DNA of 64,000 nucleotides, from NCBI GenBank assembly GCA_015075305.1, contig JABTUS010000009.1, positions 1 to 64,000 on the forward strand. Reading direction: 5' to 3'. The translations under genes were made by a program, and so were the position numbers. Positions within the stretch are counted from its first letter, which is position 1. Every line of letters starts with the position of its first letter. The stretch comes from Opitutaceae bacterium. Lineage in GTDB: Bacteria; Verrucomicrobiota; Verrucomicrobiia; Opitutales; Opitutaceae. The notes below the pieces were generated by a model. The model was given only the letters and a program-made list of their open reading frames with translations. It was not told the DNA's origin and ran no database searches. Positions 25,100 through 34,283 of this stretch are shown here, in pieces.

Positions 25100-27781
25100 A
25101 TGAACAAACGAATGCTGCTCCGATCGAACCCGTCCTGCCCGGCAATTGTCACCGGCGTTTTTTCCATCCTCGTCACCCTGAGCTGCGGTTTCGCGCAATC
25201 TTCCGCTCCGTCGGCCAGTTCGCATGGCAGGGAGGACGTCGTGAGCCTGGACGCGCTGCAGGTCACCGGAACGGCGCTGCGAAGCCTTGAGGAAGTGGAG
25301 AACCGCCGTGAGACCCTGAATATTGCGGACAGCCTGACGATGGACGAACTCGGGAACCTGGCTGATGAGAATCTGGCCGACGCACTGATCCGGCTGCCGG
25401 GCATCAGTGCGATGCAGACGCTCTACGGCGAGCAGGAGGCGTCCTATGTTTCCGTGCGAGGCATTCCTGCCGATCTGAGTTACACCTCGTTCGACGGCAT
25501 AACAATGTTTTCCACTGCCAACAACGGCGACGGCCTGCGCCGCGTGGACTTGAACCTGATTCCCACGCAGATTTCACGCACCACCCGCGTGTACAAGAGT
25601 TTCACCGCCGACCTGGATGCCGGGGCCATCGGGGGCGTCACCAACATCGAGCCATACAGCGCGCTCAAGGACCGGCGCACCGCGAACATCCGGCTGCAGC
25701 TGACCGGCGAGACGGGCCAGGGCAAATACATTTCCGACTTCTACACCCGCACCGGCAACTACAAGAACAGGCCGATTGGCGGCGCCCTGTCGGGATTGTA
25801 TGTGAATCGTTTTGGCCGCGATGGCCGGTTCGGCGTGGTCCTCAGCGGCGTCTATCGCCAGCGGGACTACAGCTACACCAAGACCAATCCCAACGGTCGT
25901 GTGTATTACACCCCCACCAGCACAACAGCGGCCAGCAACCTCTCGAATTGGGATGGCCTGCATCCTTTCCCGACGATCTACCGCCCGATGGACTACACGA
26001 AGTACTCCGAGATGTACGGCGGTTCGGCCAAGTTTGAGTATCGCATTTCCGACGTCTGGTCGGTGTCGCTGCTTGGATTTGACTACAAGAAGTTCGAGGA
26101 TCAGGACCTCGATCAGTTCTATCTTGAGACCTTCACCGCCCTCACCCGCCCGAGCCCCGATGTCGGCCGTTTCAAGATCGGCCGCGTTCGCTCCATCTAC
26201 AGCTACGATCGTTTTGCGCAGGAAACCCGCGGCCTCATTTTCAAGGTGGAGGGCAGGCTCAGCACCGACTCCACGCTCGAACTGCGCGCCGGAGCCTATC
26301 AAAACGAATTCTACAACAAGGATGAGACCGTCACGTTCCTCTACAGCCCGCCTTCTTCCTTTGTCACGTTTGATTACAGCGGCAGCCTGTTCCCGAAGAC
26401 CACGGTTGAGAACGCGGATGCTCTGGCCAGCGTCTCAAGCTTCCGCCTGAGCTCGGCACCGATCAACATCGTCGATTCCAAGGTGGACTCCAAGCAGGTC
26501 CGAATCGACTACAAGAAGAACTATTCCAACAACAGTCCCGGCTTCGGGTACGCCGCCGGCGCCGATTGGCGCGAGACGGAGGTCAGCCGCGACGGCACCA
26601 CCACGAACTTCGTCAACAACAGCGCCCCGTTGACCGGGATGGGATTTGTGCCCGACTTTCGTTCGGTGAACTACCCCTATCCGGTGGTTTGGGTCAACTA
26701 CACCCAGTTCGCGCAGACCGTGCTCCCGAACCTGGCGGTCAACCAGAACTCAACCAGGAACGCTTCCTGGGAAAGCGACTACTTCTACAAGGAACAGTTG
26801 TTCGCCGCGTACGTCTCGGCGAGATACAGTTGGGAAAGCACCAAGCTTATCGCGGGCGCGCGCTACGACAAGGTGGACTACGACGCTCGCTCTCCGCTCG
26901 CCGGTGCCAGCGGTGCTTTTGACGGGACGTTCACCCCGTCCGGCGGCACATGGGAAAACCTGCTGCCCTCCGCCATCGTGACCCATTACTTCACTCCCGG
27001 CCTTCGCGCCAGGGCCGCCGTCAGCAAGTCGCTCGGCCGTCCCCAGTTCGACGATATCGCCCAGGCGGTGATCCGCAATGATGAGAACCTGACGATCACG
27101 CGTGGCAACCCGAACCTGAAGCCGCGCCGCTCCACCAATTACGACCTCGCCCTGGAATACTTCTTCAGCAAGGACGGAATGGCATCGCTGACCGGATTCG
27201 CAAAGGACATCAAGGACGACATCTACACCCAGGCTGTCGACGAGGAGATCGACGGTGTTGTCTACAGGGCGACCCAGCCGTACAATTCCTCGCAATCGAA
27301 GATTCGCGGGGTGGAAGTCGCCTTGATGCACAATGCGATTCCGGGGCTGCCGGGCGTCTTTGAGAAGCGCGTGGGTGTTGCGCTCAACTACACCAAATTG
27401 TGGGCCGAAATGAACTACCTTTCCGGCACGACCTATGTGCGCTTGAAGTCACTCCAGTACCAGCCCGACTACATGGCCAACGCGACGATTTTCTACACGT
27501 TTCCGCGGAAGAAGGGCGAGATCCGCATCTCTTACAACTGGAAGGGCAAGAGTCCGATTTCGCTCGGTCTCTATCCGTGGACGACCTACTGGCTGCGCGA
27601 GTCTGAACGCCTCGACGTGGGCATCCGGTATTCTCTTACACAGAACTTCATCGTGAAGCTGCAGGCAAGGAACCTGACCAACCAGGGGGTGAAGCAGGGC
27701 TATCTCGCACCTTTCGAGATGAATCGCTACGAAATGGATCAGGACAGGACGTACGCGCTGGATTTCACCTACAAGTTCTAG
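25100..27781 (+). CDS. TonB-dependent outer-membrane receptor
   Basis: An 893-residue receptor. The signal peptide (about residues 1-33, ending near FAQ) precedes a TonB-box-like start (VVSLDALQVTGTA) and the plug domain (LADALIRLPGISAM, then YVSVRGIPADLSYTSFDG and FTADLDAGAIGGVTNI). A 22-strand beta-barrel follows, with the conserved late blocks RARAAVSKSLGRPQFDDIAQ, TRGNPNLKPRRSTNYDLALEYFF and the terminal aromatic YKF used for barrel insertion. The plug lacks a siderophore signature. With the LacI-type gene next door, uptake of an oligosaccharide or other polymer fragment is the more likely role. No SusD gene is present and ExbBD-TonB is not in the window. Confidence 0.95.
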   Translation: MNKRMLLRSNPSCPAIVTGVFSILVTLSCGFAQSSAPSASSHGREDVVSLDALQVTGTALRSLEEVENRRETLNIADSLTMDELGNLADENLADALIRLPGISAMQTLYGEQEASYVSVRGIPADLSYTSFDGITMFSTANNGDGLRRVDLNLIPTQISRTTRVYKSFTADLDAGAIGGVTNIEPYSALKDRRTANIRLQLTGETGQGKYISDFYTRTGNYKNRPIGGALSGLYVNRFGRDGRFGVVLSGVYRQRDYSYTKTNPNGRVYYTPTSTTAASNLSNWDGLHPFPTIYRPMDYTKYSEMYGGSAKFEYRISDVWSVSLLGFDYKKFEDQDLDQFYLETFTALTRPSPDVGRFKIGRVRSIYSYDRFAQETRGLIFKVEGRLSTDSTLELRAGAYQNEFYNKDETVTFLYSPPSSFVTFDYSGSLFPKTTVENADALASVSSFRLSSAPINIVDSKVDSKQVRIDYKKNYSNNSPGFGYAAGADWRETEVSRDGTTTNFVNNSAPLTGMGFVPDFRSVNYPYPVVWVNYTQFAQTVLPNLAVNQNSTRNASWESDYFYKEQLFAAYVSARYSWESTKLIAGARYDKVDYDARSPLAGASGAFDGTFTPSGGTWENLLPSAIVTHYFTPGLRARAAVSKSLGRPQFDDIAQAVIRNDENLTITRGNPNLKPRRSTNYDLALEYFFSKDGMASLTGFAKDIKDDIYTQAVDEEIDGVVYRATQPYNSSQSKIRGVEVALMHNAIPGLPGVFEKRVGVALNYTKLWAEMNYLSGTTYVRLKSLQYQPDYMANATIFYTFPRKKGEIRISYNWKGKSPISLGLYPWTTYWLRESERLDVGIRYSLTQNFIVKLQARNLTNQGVKQGYLAPFEMNRYEMDQDRTYALDFTYKF

Positions 27782-27933
27782 CGGGATCGTCATGAGGTGT
27801 GCTGGCATCCGTTTGCCGATCCGGCCGAAGGGGAGGCTGCGGATGCTAGCCGTGGGCTGCCTGGTGCTGTCCCAAGCGCTGGGTCAGGTGTCAGACTCCA
27901 AGCGCGCTTTGCTCCATCGCGTTCTTCGCACCG

Positions 27934-28956
27934 TCACGAGGTCTCGCGCCACTCTCCATCCAGCAGTACCGTGGTCGGAAGCGGTGCGACGCCACATTCG
28001 TTGCGGTGCAATTGTGCGATTACGAGATCCACTGCATTGGAAGCGATGACCTCGTTGCAGGGATCAATGCCCGGAAGCACGCCGTGCGGATGCCAGTCCA
28101 AGGTAACGATCCGGCTGGCCTGAGGGGCCAGCTCGCGCAATTGCTCGAGGATCCTCTCGTCCACCTGCCAGCCCAGCAACAAGGCATCGGGCCGGAAGCT
28201 TTTGAGCCAGCGGCCCAATCTCCGAAATTCACCAGGTTCGCAGAAGCGCACGGCCTTGTGCGCGATCGCGGGTGTTGGATGATGGGTGATGAACGCGGCG
28301 TGCTGCATGCGGTGAATTCTGCCCTGCACCGTTTCGCTGAGGATCGCGGCGGGGCGCGCTCTTCCTTCCACGCGGAGCCGCTCCAACGTACGCCAGACGC
28401 TGCGAAAATGGTAGTGCGCCGCGCGGTTGATCACCGGTGAGATCTCGGTGCTTCCGATGATGGCCGGAGCCAGGACTTGCCAGTCCCAGTCAATCGCAAC
28501 GCACTGGTTGCCAGCGGCGGGGGAGATGAGGACGCCGGAGATTCCCCGTGCGCGGAGGATGGAATGGAGCCGGTGCGGTGTCAGGCCTGACTGCCCGAGC
28601 CAGAATTCCTCAATGCCTGATCCGAGCTGTTCGGCACGCTGCCGGGCGGCCTGGACCAGCACCTTCACGTAATGCTGCAGGTGGATCGGCAGGTTGTCCG
28701 TTTTCCTGGGTGTGTTCACCCAGACAAAAGCCAGCGTTTCGGGCTGCGCGAGCATGCGGCCCCGCCGGATGGTTGCCATCAGGGAGCTGACGCGCAGGTC
28801 GGAACGATAGTTCATCTTCGCCGCAATCTGCCGAACTCGCTCGACTGTGCCGGCGGGTATGCTCGGATGGCCGCGAAGAGCGTAGGATGCGCCGCCGGTA
28901 CTCAATCCGGCGGCGCGCGCCACGTCGGCGAGAGTGACGCCGAGAAGTCTTGGCAT
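27934..28956 (-). CDS. LacI-family transcriptional regulator
   Basis: A 340-residue regulator. The N-terminal LacI helix-turn-helix is complete (VTLADVARAAGLSTGGASYALRG, then VERVRQIAAKMNYR as hinge helix). The periplasmic-binding-protein-like effector domain follows (about 65-335), with degenerate but recognisable blocks such as RARGISGVLISPA and FRPDALLLGWQVDERILEQL. Such proteins usually repress or activate genes for uptake and breakdown of a specific sugar. It is convergent with the TonB receptor and 27 bases downstream of the secreted MBL-fold gene on the same strand, so the latter two may be co-transcribed. The operator and effector cannot be read. Confidence 0.93.
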   Translation of the reverse strand: MPRLLGVTLADVARAAGLSTGGASYALRGHPSIPAGTVERVRQIAAKMNYRSDLRVSSLMATIRRGRMLAQPETLAFVWVNTPRKTDNLPIHLQHYVKVLVQAARQRAEQLGSGIEEFWLGQSGLTPHRLHSILRARGISGVLISPAAGNQCVAIDWDWQVLAPAIIGSTEISPVINRAAHYHFRSVWRTLERLRVEGRARPAAILSETVQGRIHRMQHAAFITHHPTPAIAHKAVRFCEPGEFRRLGRWLKSFRPDALLLGWQVDERILEQLRELAPQASRIVTLDWHPHGVLPGIDPCNEVIASNAVDLVIAQLHRNECGVAPLPTTVLLDGEWRETS

Positions 28957-28983
28957 GGGGGGAGTACCGCGGTGGATGAAGGT

Positions 28984-30396
28984 TCAATCGGATCGATACG
29001 GTCCGAACACGGCCTTGATCCGATAGGATTCGTCGGTGTCGTCGAGCACATACACGAAGAATTCTCCACCGCCGGGCGTCACCCGGACGACGACATGTCC
29101 CGCCGGGGTTTTGGTGCGGTCGATATGCAGGGCGGATAGCGTGGCCTCCATCATGTTCGTGTAGAACACGTCCCTGTGACCCGGGTAGGTGTGAGTCGAG
29201 AGCAGCCGGCGATGCACGCTCATCGCGGGCTGACTTGCGCCCCAAGTGGATGCCACGCTCACCTTCGGTCGCAGGACACTCAGGAAGAAAGGACTGCTCG
29301 CGTCGTAGTTGGCGTGATGGTTGACCTTGTAGACCTCCACTGGCCCTGTGGCCATGGCCACGGGTCGTTCGATGTCCTTCCATTGATCGCTGGGATTCGC
29401 GATCTCCACGTCCCGCACGTCGAGGTCGCCGCCAGTGAAATAGTCGAACTTCCCGTAGGAGATCCGCAGGGCGATGCTGCACTTGTTCTCGGCCGGGTAG
29501 TTTGTTTTGGGCAAAGCGGACAGTGCCGGAAAATGATTGCGCGAGACGGAACCGACACCGGTCCAGACATGACCATTCACCGCGATGTTGCGGATTTCGA
29601 ATTCCGGAAAACGTGACTTGTTTCGCACCAAACCGATCTGATCATTGCGTCCGGCTTCAACGCGTTCGACGCGCATTCCCCGATGAGTGCTCTCCCAGTC
29701 AATGAACTTGCGGTAATTCTGCATCTTCAGATCCACGAGCGGCAGCGGCCAGTTGTACTCCGGCCAATTCCGATCGAACAGACGGCGGATCGGGATGTGT
29801 TCGGCGATCTCGGTCAGCCCTCCCAGTTGATAGGCTCCGGACGAGGAGACCGGTGATTTGGCGCTTATCGCCCCCATGTGATCGATGTGAAAATGGGAGA
29901 TGACCGCCTGGTCGATCCGCTTTTCCGGAAAGCGCTGGAGCATGTGTGCAATATAGCGGGCGATCCATTCACCCGCGCTGCGCGCACCGTCGGGCTTGGG
30001 CGGGGTGCTCCAGCCAGCCTCGGGCGGCGCCGCTCCTGCATCCACAAGCAGTGTGGTTCCATCGGGCAGGATGAGAAACGCGGTTTCCCCCCGACCGGTG
30101 TTGATATGGTGAATATCGAGGCAGCCTTCGGACCACAGGGGGAGTGGGGATCCAACTGCGGCATCGGCCGCCTGGCATCCGATTTCCGTGGCTCCGAGAA
30201 TGGCAACCCAAACGAGCACGATGCGGAGGGTGTTGACGGGGATCACGATGGGAATGCGCACGGGTTGATTGGATTGATCGAACTCAACGGAGGGCGGGTT
30301 GGAGAGCCGTGACGGCAGTCTGGAACTCGCTGATGCCATGCCAATGGGTCGCTCACTGAAAGCGTTAAGTTGCAGGGCGCTTCCTCCAATTCTCAC
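28984..30396 (-). CDS. Secreted MBL-fold hydrolase (ComEC C-domain-like)
   Basis: Up to 470 residues with a metallo-beta-lactamase fold. HHINTGRGETAFLILPDGTTLLVDAG is the opening strand-loop block, the zinc motif is ISHFHIDHMGA, and GGDLDVRD and YKVNHHANYDA supply later ligands. This is the form seen in ComEC/Rec2 C-terminal domains and in free-standing MBL hydrolases. The start is uncertain. The GTG at 30396 has GGAAG six bases upstream, an ATG is at 30339, and a signal-like stretch (TLRIVLVWVAILGATEIG) begins only near residue 55, so a downstream GTG (30261 or 30246) may be the true start of an exported protein. It is divergent from the FAD oxidoreductase gene. Confidence 0.82.
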   Translation of the reverse strand: MRIGGSALQLNAFSERPIGMASASSRLPSRLSNPPSVEFDQSNQPVRIPIVIPVNTLRIVLVWVAILGATEIGCQAADAAVGSPLPLWSEGCLDIHHINTGRGETAFLILPDGTTLLVDAGAAPPEAGWSTPPKPDGARSAGEWIARYIAHMLQRFPEKRIDQAVISHFHIDHMGAISAKSPVSSSGAYQLGGLTEIAEHIPIRRLFDRNWPEYNWPLPLVDLKMQNYRKFIDWESTHRGMRVERVEAGRNDQIGLVRNKSRFPEFEIRNIAVNGHVWTGVGSVSRNHFPALSALPKTNYPAENKCSIALRISYGKFDYFTGGDLDVRDVEIANPSDQWKDIERPVAMATGPVEVYKVNHHANYDASSPFFLSVLRPKVSVASTWGASQPAMSVHRRLLSTHTYPGHRDVFYTNMMEATLSALHIDRTKTPAGHVVVRVTPGGGEFFVYVLDDTDESYRIKAVFGPYRSD

Positions 30397-30606
30397 TCCG
30401 ATCTTCCCAGCGGCCGCAAAGACTGTCGTTTAACGCATTCAGCAACGCTCGGTTGGTCGATGTCACGGAATTGTTTCATGTCTCCATCTTTCGCTGATGC
30501 GCTCTTTCGATCAACTTTCGATTCACAGTGCCGGTGCGCAAGACGGTCAGCGCTTCATGATTCGCGTCGCGGACTAACCGGCCGTTTGCCGCTCCTCAAC
30601 TCCTCC

Positions 30607-32547
30607 ATGTCCACCGCTATTCCGCCAGCTGATCCAATCCGGTCAAAATTCTTGTCGTTAAACCCCGGGGGAGAGAGGACCACTGCAGATTCCGGCCTGC
30701 CCGTGATCCAGCTGTCGACAGATGTGGTGGTGGCTGGTGGCGGCATGGCGGGCGTATGCGCGGCGATTGCGGCCGCGCGGAACGGCGCAAGGGTGGTGCT
30801 GGTGCAAAATCGCTCCAGGCTTGGCGGCAATGCCTCCAGCGAGGTTCGGATGCATATCGTCGGCGCCAACTGGCACAAGAATAGACCGGGCTGGCGCGAA
30901 GGCGGCATATTGGAGGAACTGCGTCTCGACGACGCAGTCAGCAACCCCCAGCGCTGCCGGGAAATGTGGGATCTGCTGCTCTACGACAAGGTGATCACGG
31001 AGTCCAATATCACCCTGCTGCTCGACAGTGTCTTGGTTTCCGCCGAAACGAGCGGGGGAGTCATTGAGGAGGTGGTGGTGCGGAGCGACGCCACAGAGCG
31101 GATTTATCGCATTCACGCCGACATCTTCTGTGACTGCACAGGGGATTCCCGCCTCGCCTTGGAAGCGGGAGCCAAGACCCGTCGTGGACGCGAATCGCGT
31201 GCTGAGTTCAGCGAATCACTTGCTCCCGAAGTGGCGGATCGAGAGGTCTTGGGAAGCAGCATTCTTTTCATATCGCGGAAGCACAATGCACCCATGCCAT
31301 TCAGCCCTCCGTCTTGGGCCCGCAGGATCGACAGCGAACAGCTGCGGCACCGCACGATCAAGTCCTGGGAATACGGCTATTGGTGGATCGAGTGGGGTGG
31401 GCATGTCGACACGATCGGTGACAATGAGCTCATCCGCTTTGAATTGCTGGCAATCGTCATGGGCATTTGGGATCACATCAAGAACAGCGGACGGTTTCCG
31501 GAAAGCGCAAACTGGGCGCTCGAATGGTTCGGCATGGTGCCAGGCAAGCGGGAGAGTCGCCGTATTGTCGGAGACCATATACTTACCCAGCAGGACTTGA
31601 TCGACGGTGGGAACTTTGAAGATGCCGTCGCGATTGGAGGCTGGCCCATGGACGACCATCCTTCCGGGGGATTCGACAGCGCCGGCGAATCCCCCGGAGT
31701 GCAGCTTGCCACGAAGGAGGTGTATGACATTCCGCTTCGCTCACTTTACAGTCGAAACATTCGCAATCTCTTCATGGCCGGTCGCAACATTAGCGCGAGC
31801 CATGTCGCGTTCACGTCGACGCGAGTCATGGGCACATGCAGCGTCGTGGGGCAGGCGATCGGCACCGCGGCGGCGGTCTGCGTTCGACACGGAATCACGC
31901 CGCGTCAGGTTTACCAGCAGAAACACCGGCTCCTTGAGCTTCAGCAAAGCCTGATATCCGATGATCAAACGATCAAGGGTATCCGCGGCGAAGCTGAAAA
32001 TGACATTGCGCGTGAGGCTCGGATCACCGCATCGGCGGAAGAGGGTGGGGCGGTGGCCTGCAATGTCGTGAATGGCTGGCTGCGCGACTTTCCAAGTCAG
32101 TGTGTCAAGTCCACGCCCGAGCTCAATGTTCCCCTGCGCATGTCAGACGCCGGGGTCGTGATCGGTCCCGCAATCAACCATTGGGCCGGGCGTATGCAAT
32201 CGTGGGGCGCTTGGATTGAATTGTTCTGGAATGAATCGAAGCCGATTCGCATGGTTCAGTTGATCTTTGACACCGGGTTTCAACGTGAGCTCACGCTGAG
32301 CTCATCTGATCACATCAACAGTGGCATCATTCGCGGCCCACAGCCTGAAACAGTGCGTGACTATGAGATCCAGGGGTGGACTTCGGATTCTCAAGGTTGG
32401 TTCTCGATTGAATCGATACATGGCAACCACCAGAGACTCCGACGACATCCGTTGAACTCCGCCCATTTGCGCGGCCTTCGCGTGCATGTTCACGCAACCA
32501 ACGGCGATGCCTTTGCGAGAATCTTTGAGATTCGTTGCCTCGTCTGA
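30607..32547 (+). CDS. FAD-dependent oxidoreductase with C-terminal discoidin-like domain
   Basis: A 646-residue protein of the FAD_oxidored type. The dinucleotide-binding motif is VVVAGGGMAGVCAAIAAARNG, with VVLVQ after it, and LGGNASSEVRMH is the characteristic second block. A GDSRLALEAGA segment and a late FMAGRNISASHVAFTSTRVMG block (FAD-contact region) follow. Residues from about 555 to the end form a beta-rich part resembling F5/8-type C (galactose-binding-like) domains, suggesting contact with a carbohydrate. Members are common in Verrucomicrobiota and Planctomycetota but few have known reactions. The ATG at 30607 is chosen because homology begins there; the upstream frame is likely promoter shared with the divergent MBL gene. 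No clear signal peptide is seen. Confidence 0.87.
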   Translation: MSTAIPPADPIRSKFLSLNPGGERTTADSGLPVIQLSTDVVVAGGGMAGVCAAIAAARNGARVVLVQNRSRLGGNASSEVRMHIVGANWHKNRPGWREGGILEELRLDDAVSNPQRCREMWDLLLYDKVITESNITLLLDSVLVSAETSGGVIEEVVVRSDATERIYRIHADIFCDCTGDSRLALEAGAKTRRGRESRAEFSESLAPEVADREVLGSSILFISRKHNAPMPFSPPSWARRIDSEQLRHRTIKSWEYGYWWIEWGGHVDTIGDNELIRFELLAIVMGIWDHIKNSGRFPESANWALEWFGMVPGKRESRRIVGDHILTQQDLIDGGNFEDAVAIGGWPMDDHPSGGFDSAGESPGVQLATKEVYDIPLRSLYSRNIRNLFMAGRNISASHVAFTSTRVMGTCSVVGQAIGTAAAVCVRHGITPRQVYQQKHRLLELQQSLISDDQTIKGIRGEAENDIAREARITASAEEGGAVACNVVNGWLRDFPSQCVKSTPELNVPLRMSDAGVVIGPAINHWAGRMQSWGAWIELFWNESKPIRMVQLIFDTGFQRELTLSSSDHINSGIIRGPQPETVRDYEIQGWTSDSQGWFSIESIHGNHQRLRRHPLNSAHLRGLRVHVHATNGDAFARIFEIRCLV

Positions 32548-32841
32548 CTCACCGAGGATTGAGTCGTTTGGACGCTCCACCCAACAGAGGCACCATGCGA
32601 CTCACAGAGGAATGATGTCGCACCCTCGGGAAATTCTGCTTGCCCGGCATCTTGGTCAGCCGGTAGTAACCGGGGTTTGAAGAGTTCCGGAGCGATCCGT
32701 GAATTCCCGTTCTTTCCCTGTCAGCACTGCGTTTTTCCGCCAGACTTCACACTCCAAGTGTGCAAGATGCCGAAATGGAATGATTTCGACTAACTCCAGT
32801 ATTGTCGCTGTGTTGGTTTGAGAGAGAATTGCAGCTCATGG

Positions 32842-32916
32842 GGGTCGATAGCTCAACGGTAGAGCAGCGTCCTTTTAAGTCGTTGGTTCTGGGTTCGAAT
32901 CCCAGTCGACCCACCA
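32842..32916 (+). tRNA. tRNA-Lys (anticodon TTT)
   Basis: A full cloverleaf with encoded CCA. The acceptor stem is GGGTCGA/TCGACCC, the D arm GCTC-AACGGTA-GAGC, the anticodon loop CTTTTAA (anticodon TTT), and the T arm CTGGG-TTCGAAT-CCCAG, with discriminator A. The anticodon stem as read (GCGTC/GTCGT) has a G-U pair and one U-U mismatch at positions 30-40. The 294 bases before it (32548-32841) hold no gene. A weak dyad right after the FAD gene (32546-32565) and a CACACT-CCA-AGTGTG hairpin (32748-32762) are the only structures seen. Confidence 0.95.
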
Positions 32917-32947
32917 TTCCCCTTGAGTCACCGTCAGATAGTGCTTT

Positions 32948-33478
32948 TTACCGAGGGCGTGCCGGGGGCTCGCTGGATGCGATCGAGGCATCGACCGAGG
33001 CGTAAACAATTCCAAGAAGATTGTCGGCAGTCACTCGTTCACTGTCGACTTCACCGTTGTTGATGCCGCGAACCCGCCAGCCGTCGGGAGTTGGGTCAAC
33101 CAGCTGATGCACCACCTGCCGTCCACCGCGGGTCCGGTACGCCACCTTCATTCCGGATTGGAGATCCTCATACCGAGCCTTCGCAATCACCAGAAAGGTG
33201 TCCTCGTTGTATACCGGGGCCATGGATTCACCCCCTCCCGCAACGGAGGTTCTTTCCTGGCCCATTGAGGCCAGATTTGCGGCATCGCGCCATGCTTCCA
33301 GTCTGGCGGACTGTGAAGGCCGGCCTGGATCGGGTCCCAGGCTTTCATGGCCTGCGGTTGTGCCGGAATCCGTGCCAGCGGTCGCTGAGCAGCCTGCAAA
33401 CAAGAGCGCGCACAGAGAACAGGCGACTCCACAACATCCTGCGAGAATGGGATGGGGCTTCAAATGTGGAGAAACCAT
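32948..33478 (-). CDS. Lipoprotein with S24/S26 (LexA/signal-peptidase-like) domain
   Basis: A 176-residue protein beginning with a lipoprotein-type signal (CSLCALLFAGCSA, Cys near residue 30). A Ser/Gly-rich linker follows, then a C-terminal domain with the order of S24/S26 peptidases: GGGESMAP with the candidate nucleophile Ser, a VYNEDTFLVI strand, LQSGMKVAYRT, then VVHQLV, and VRGINNGEVDSERV near the end. In active S24 and S26 enzymes the position in the VV-x-x-LV strand is normally a Lys general base, but here a His is seen, so activity is doubtful. Its 3' end lies 31 bases from the tRNA-Lys gene. It has no obvious partner. Confidence 0.65.
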   Translation of the reverse strand: MVSPHLKPHPILAGCCGVACSLCALLFAGCSATAGTDSGTTAGHESLGPDPGRPSQSARLEAWRDAANLASMGQERTSVAGGGESMAPVYNEDTFLVIAKARYEDLQSGMKVAYRTRGGRQVVHQLVDPTPDGWRVRGINNGEVDSERVTADNLLGIVYASVDASIASSEPPARPR

Positions 33479-33630
33479 TGCCTGATCGGTTCGTCACGGA
33501 TGGGGCGATTGAGATGTAAAAGATCGATGAAAGCTGACAGTGGATTCTCTGGTGGCCCGAACTACGTCCTAAGCACTATTGTTTATTTGATCCGCCCCAG
33601 GCTCCCAATTCATCGAAATATCTCCACTGC

Positions 33631-34278
33631 ATGAAACGTCTTGTCATCGTTGAAGACCAAACCGCCATCCGGGAGATGCTCGTTGAGATCCTGCGCACGG
33701 ACATGAATTACAAGCTGGTTGGAGAGAGCGGTGACGGACAGAGCGCCTATGCGCTTTGCCTTGAGGTGCTTCCCGATGTCATTGTGCTCGATGCCAAGCT
33801 GCCTGGCCTCAATGGTGTCGACCTGCTTCGGCGCCTCAGCAAGCAACTGCGGAATCTGCGGGTGCTGGTCTTTTCAGGCCACGAGAATCCCATGCTTGTG
33901 CGCGAAATGCTGGAGGCGGGTGCGCACGGATTTGTCGAGAAGACCGCGGGGCTCTTTGAATTCAAGAAAGGCCTGGAGACCGTCGCGAATGGTGGCACGT
34001 ATTTTGGACCGGCGGTTGCGGCTCTCCTGCGCAATGTGGTCGCAAATCCGTCCGCGAGTGCTTCAAGCGATTTCCTCACGGATCGTGAACGCGAGATTCT
34101 GCAGCTGGTGGCGGAGAGCCACAGCACAAAGGAAATCGCCTCGAAGCTCAACATCAGCGTCAAGACGGTGGACAATCATCGCACCAACCTGATGCGGAAA
34201 TTGAATCTGCACGATGTCGCCAGCCTTACCCGCTACGCGTTGGAAATCGGGCTGATCGAGCCGAAAAAGCCCATTTGA
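33631..34278 (+). CDS. NarL/FixJ-type response regulator
   Basis: A 215-residue two-component regulator. The receiver domain keeps the acidic pocket (VEDQ, residues 7-10), the phospho-acceptor D54 in [10 protein letters not shown], the Ser in VFSGHE and K104 in FVEKTA. The output domain (about 149-193) is a LuxR-type helix-turn-helix ([12 protein letters not shown], then [19 protein letters not shown]). All key residues are intact, so it should be phosphorylated and bind DNA. No histidine kinase gene is in the window, so it is an orphan here. The ATG at 33631 is the only fitting start. Confidence 0.94.
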   Translation: MKRLVIVEDQTAIREMLVEILRTDMNYKLVGESGDGQSAYALCLEVLPDVIVLDAKLPGLNGVDLLRRLSKQLRNLRVLVFSGHENPMLVREMLEAGAHGFVEKTAGLFEFKKGLETVANGGTYFGPAVAALLRNVVANPSASASSDFLTDREREILQLVAESHSTKEIASKLNISVKTVDNHRTNLMRKLNLHDVASLTRYALEIGLIEPKKPI

Positions 34279-34283
34279 CGCAA

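Noticed and set aside
24861-25103. An 80-codon plus-strand frame just before the TonB receptor
   Set aside because: Pro/Ala-rich composition without a motif or ribosome site, overlapping the receptor start; more likely leader sequence.
32802-33005. A short plus-strand frame across the tRNA-Lys gene
   Set aside because: The frame is generated by the tRNA sequence itself and has no homology; the cloverleaf is complete.
32842-33005. tRNA-Lys as an integration site of a mobile element
   Set aside because: No integrase, direct repeat of the tRNA 3' end or foreign-looking gene block was found on either side.
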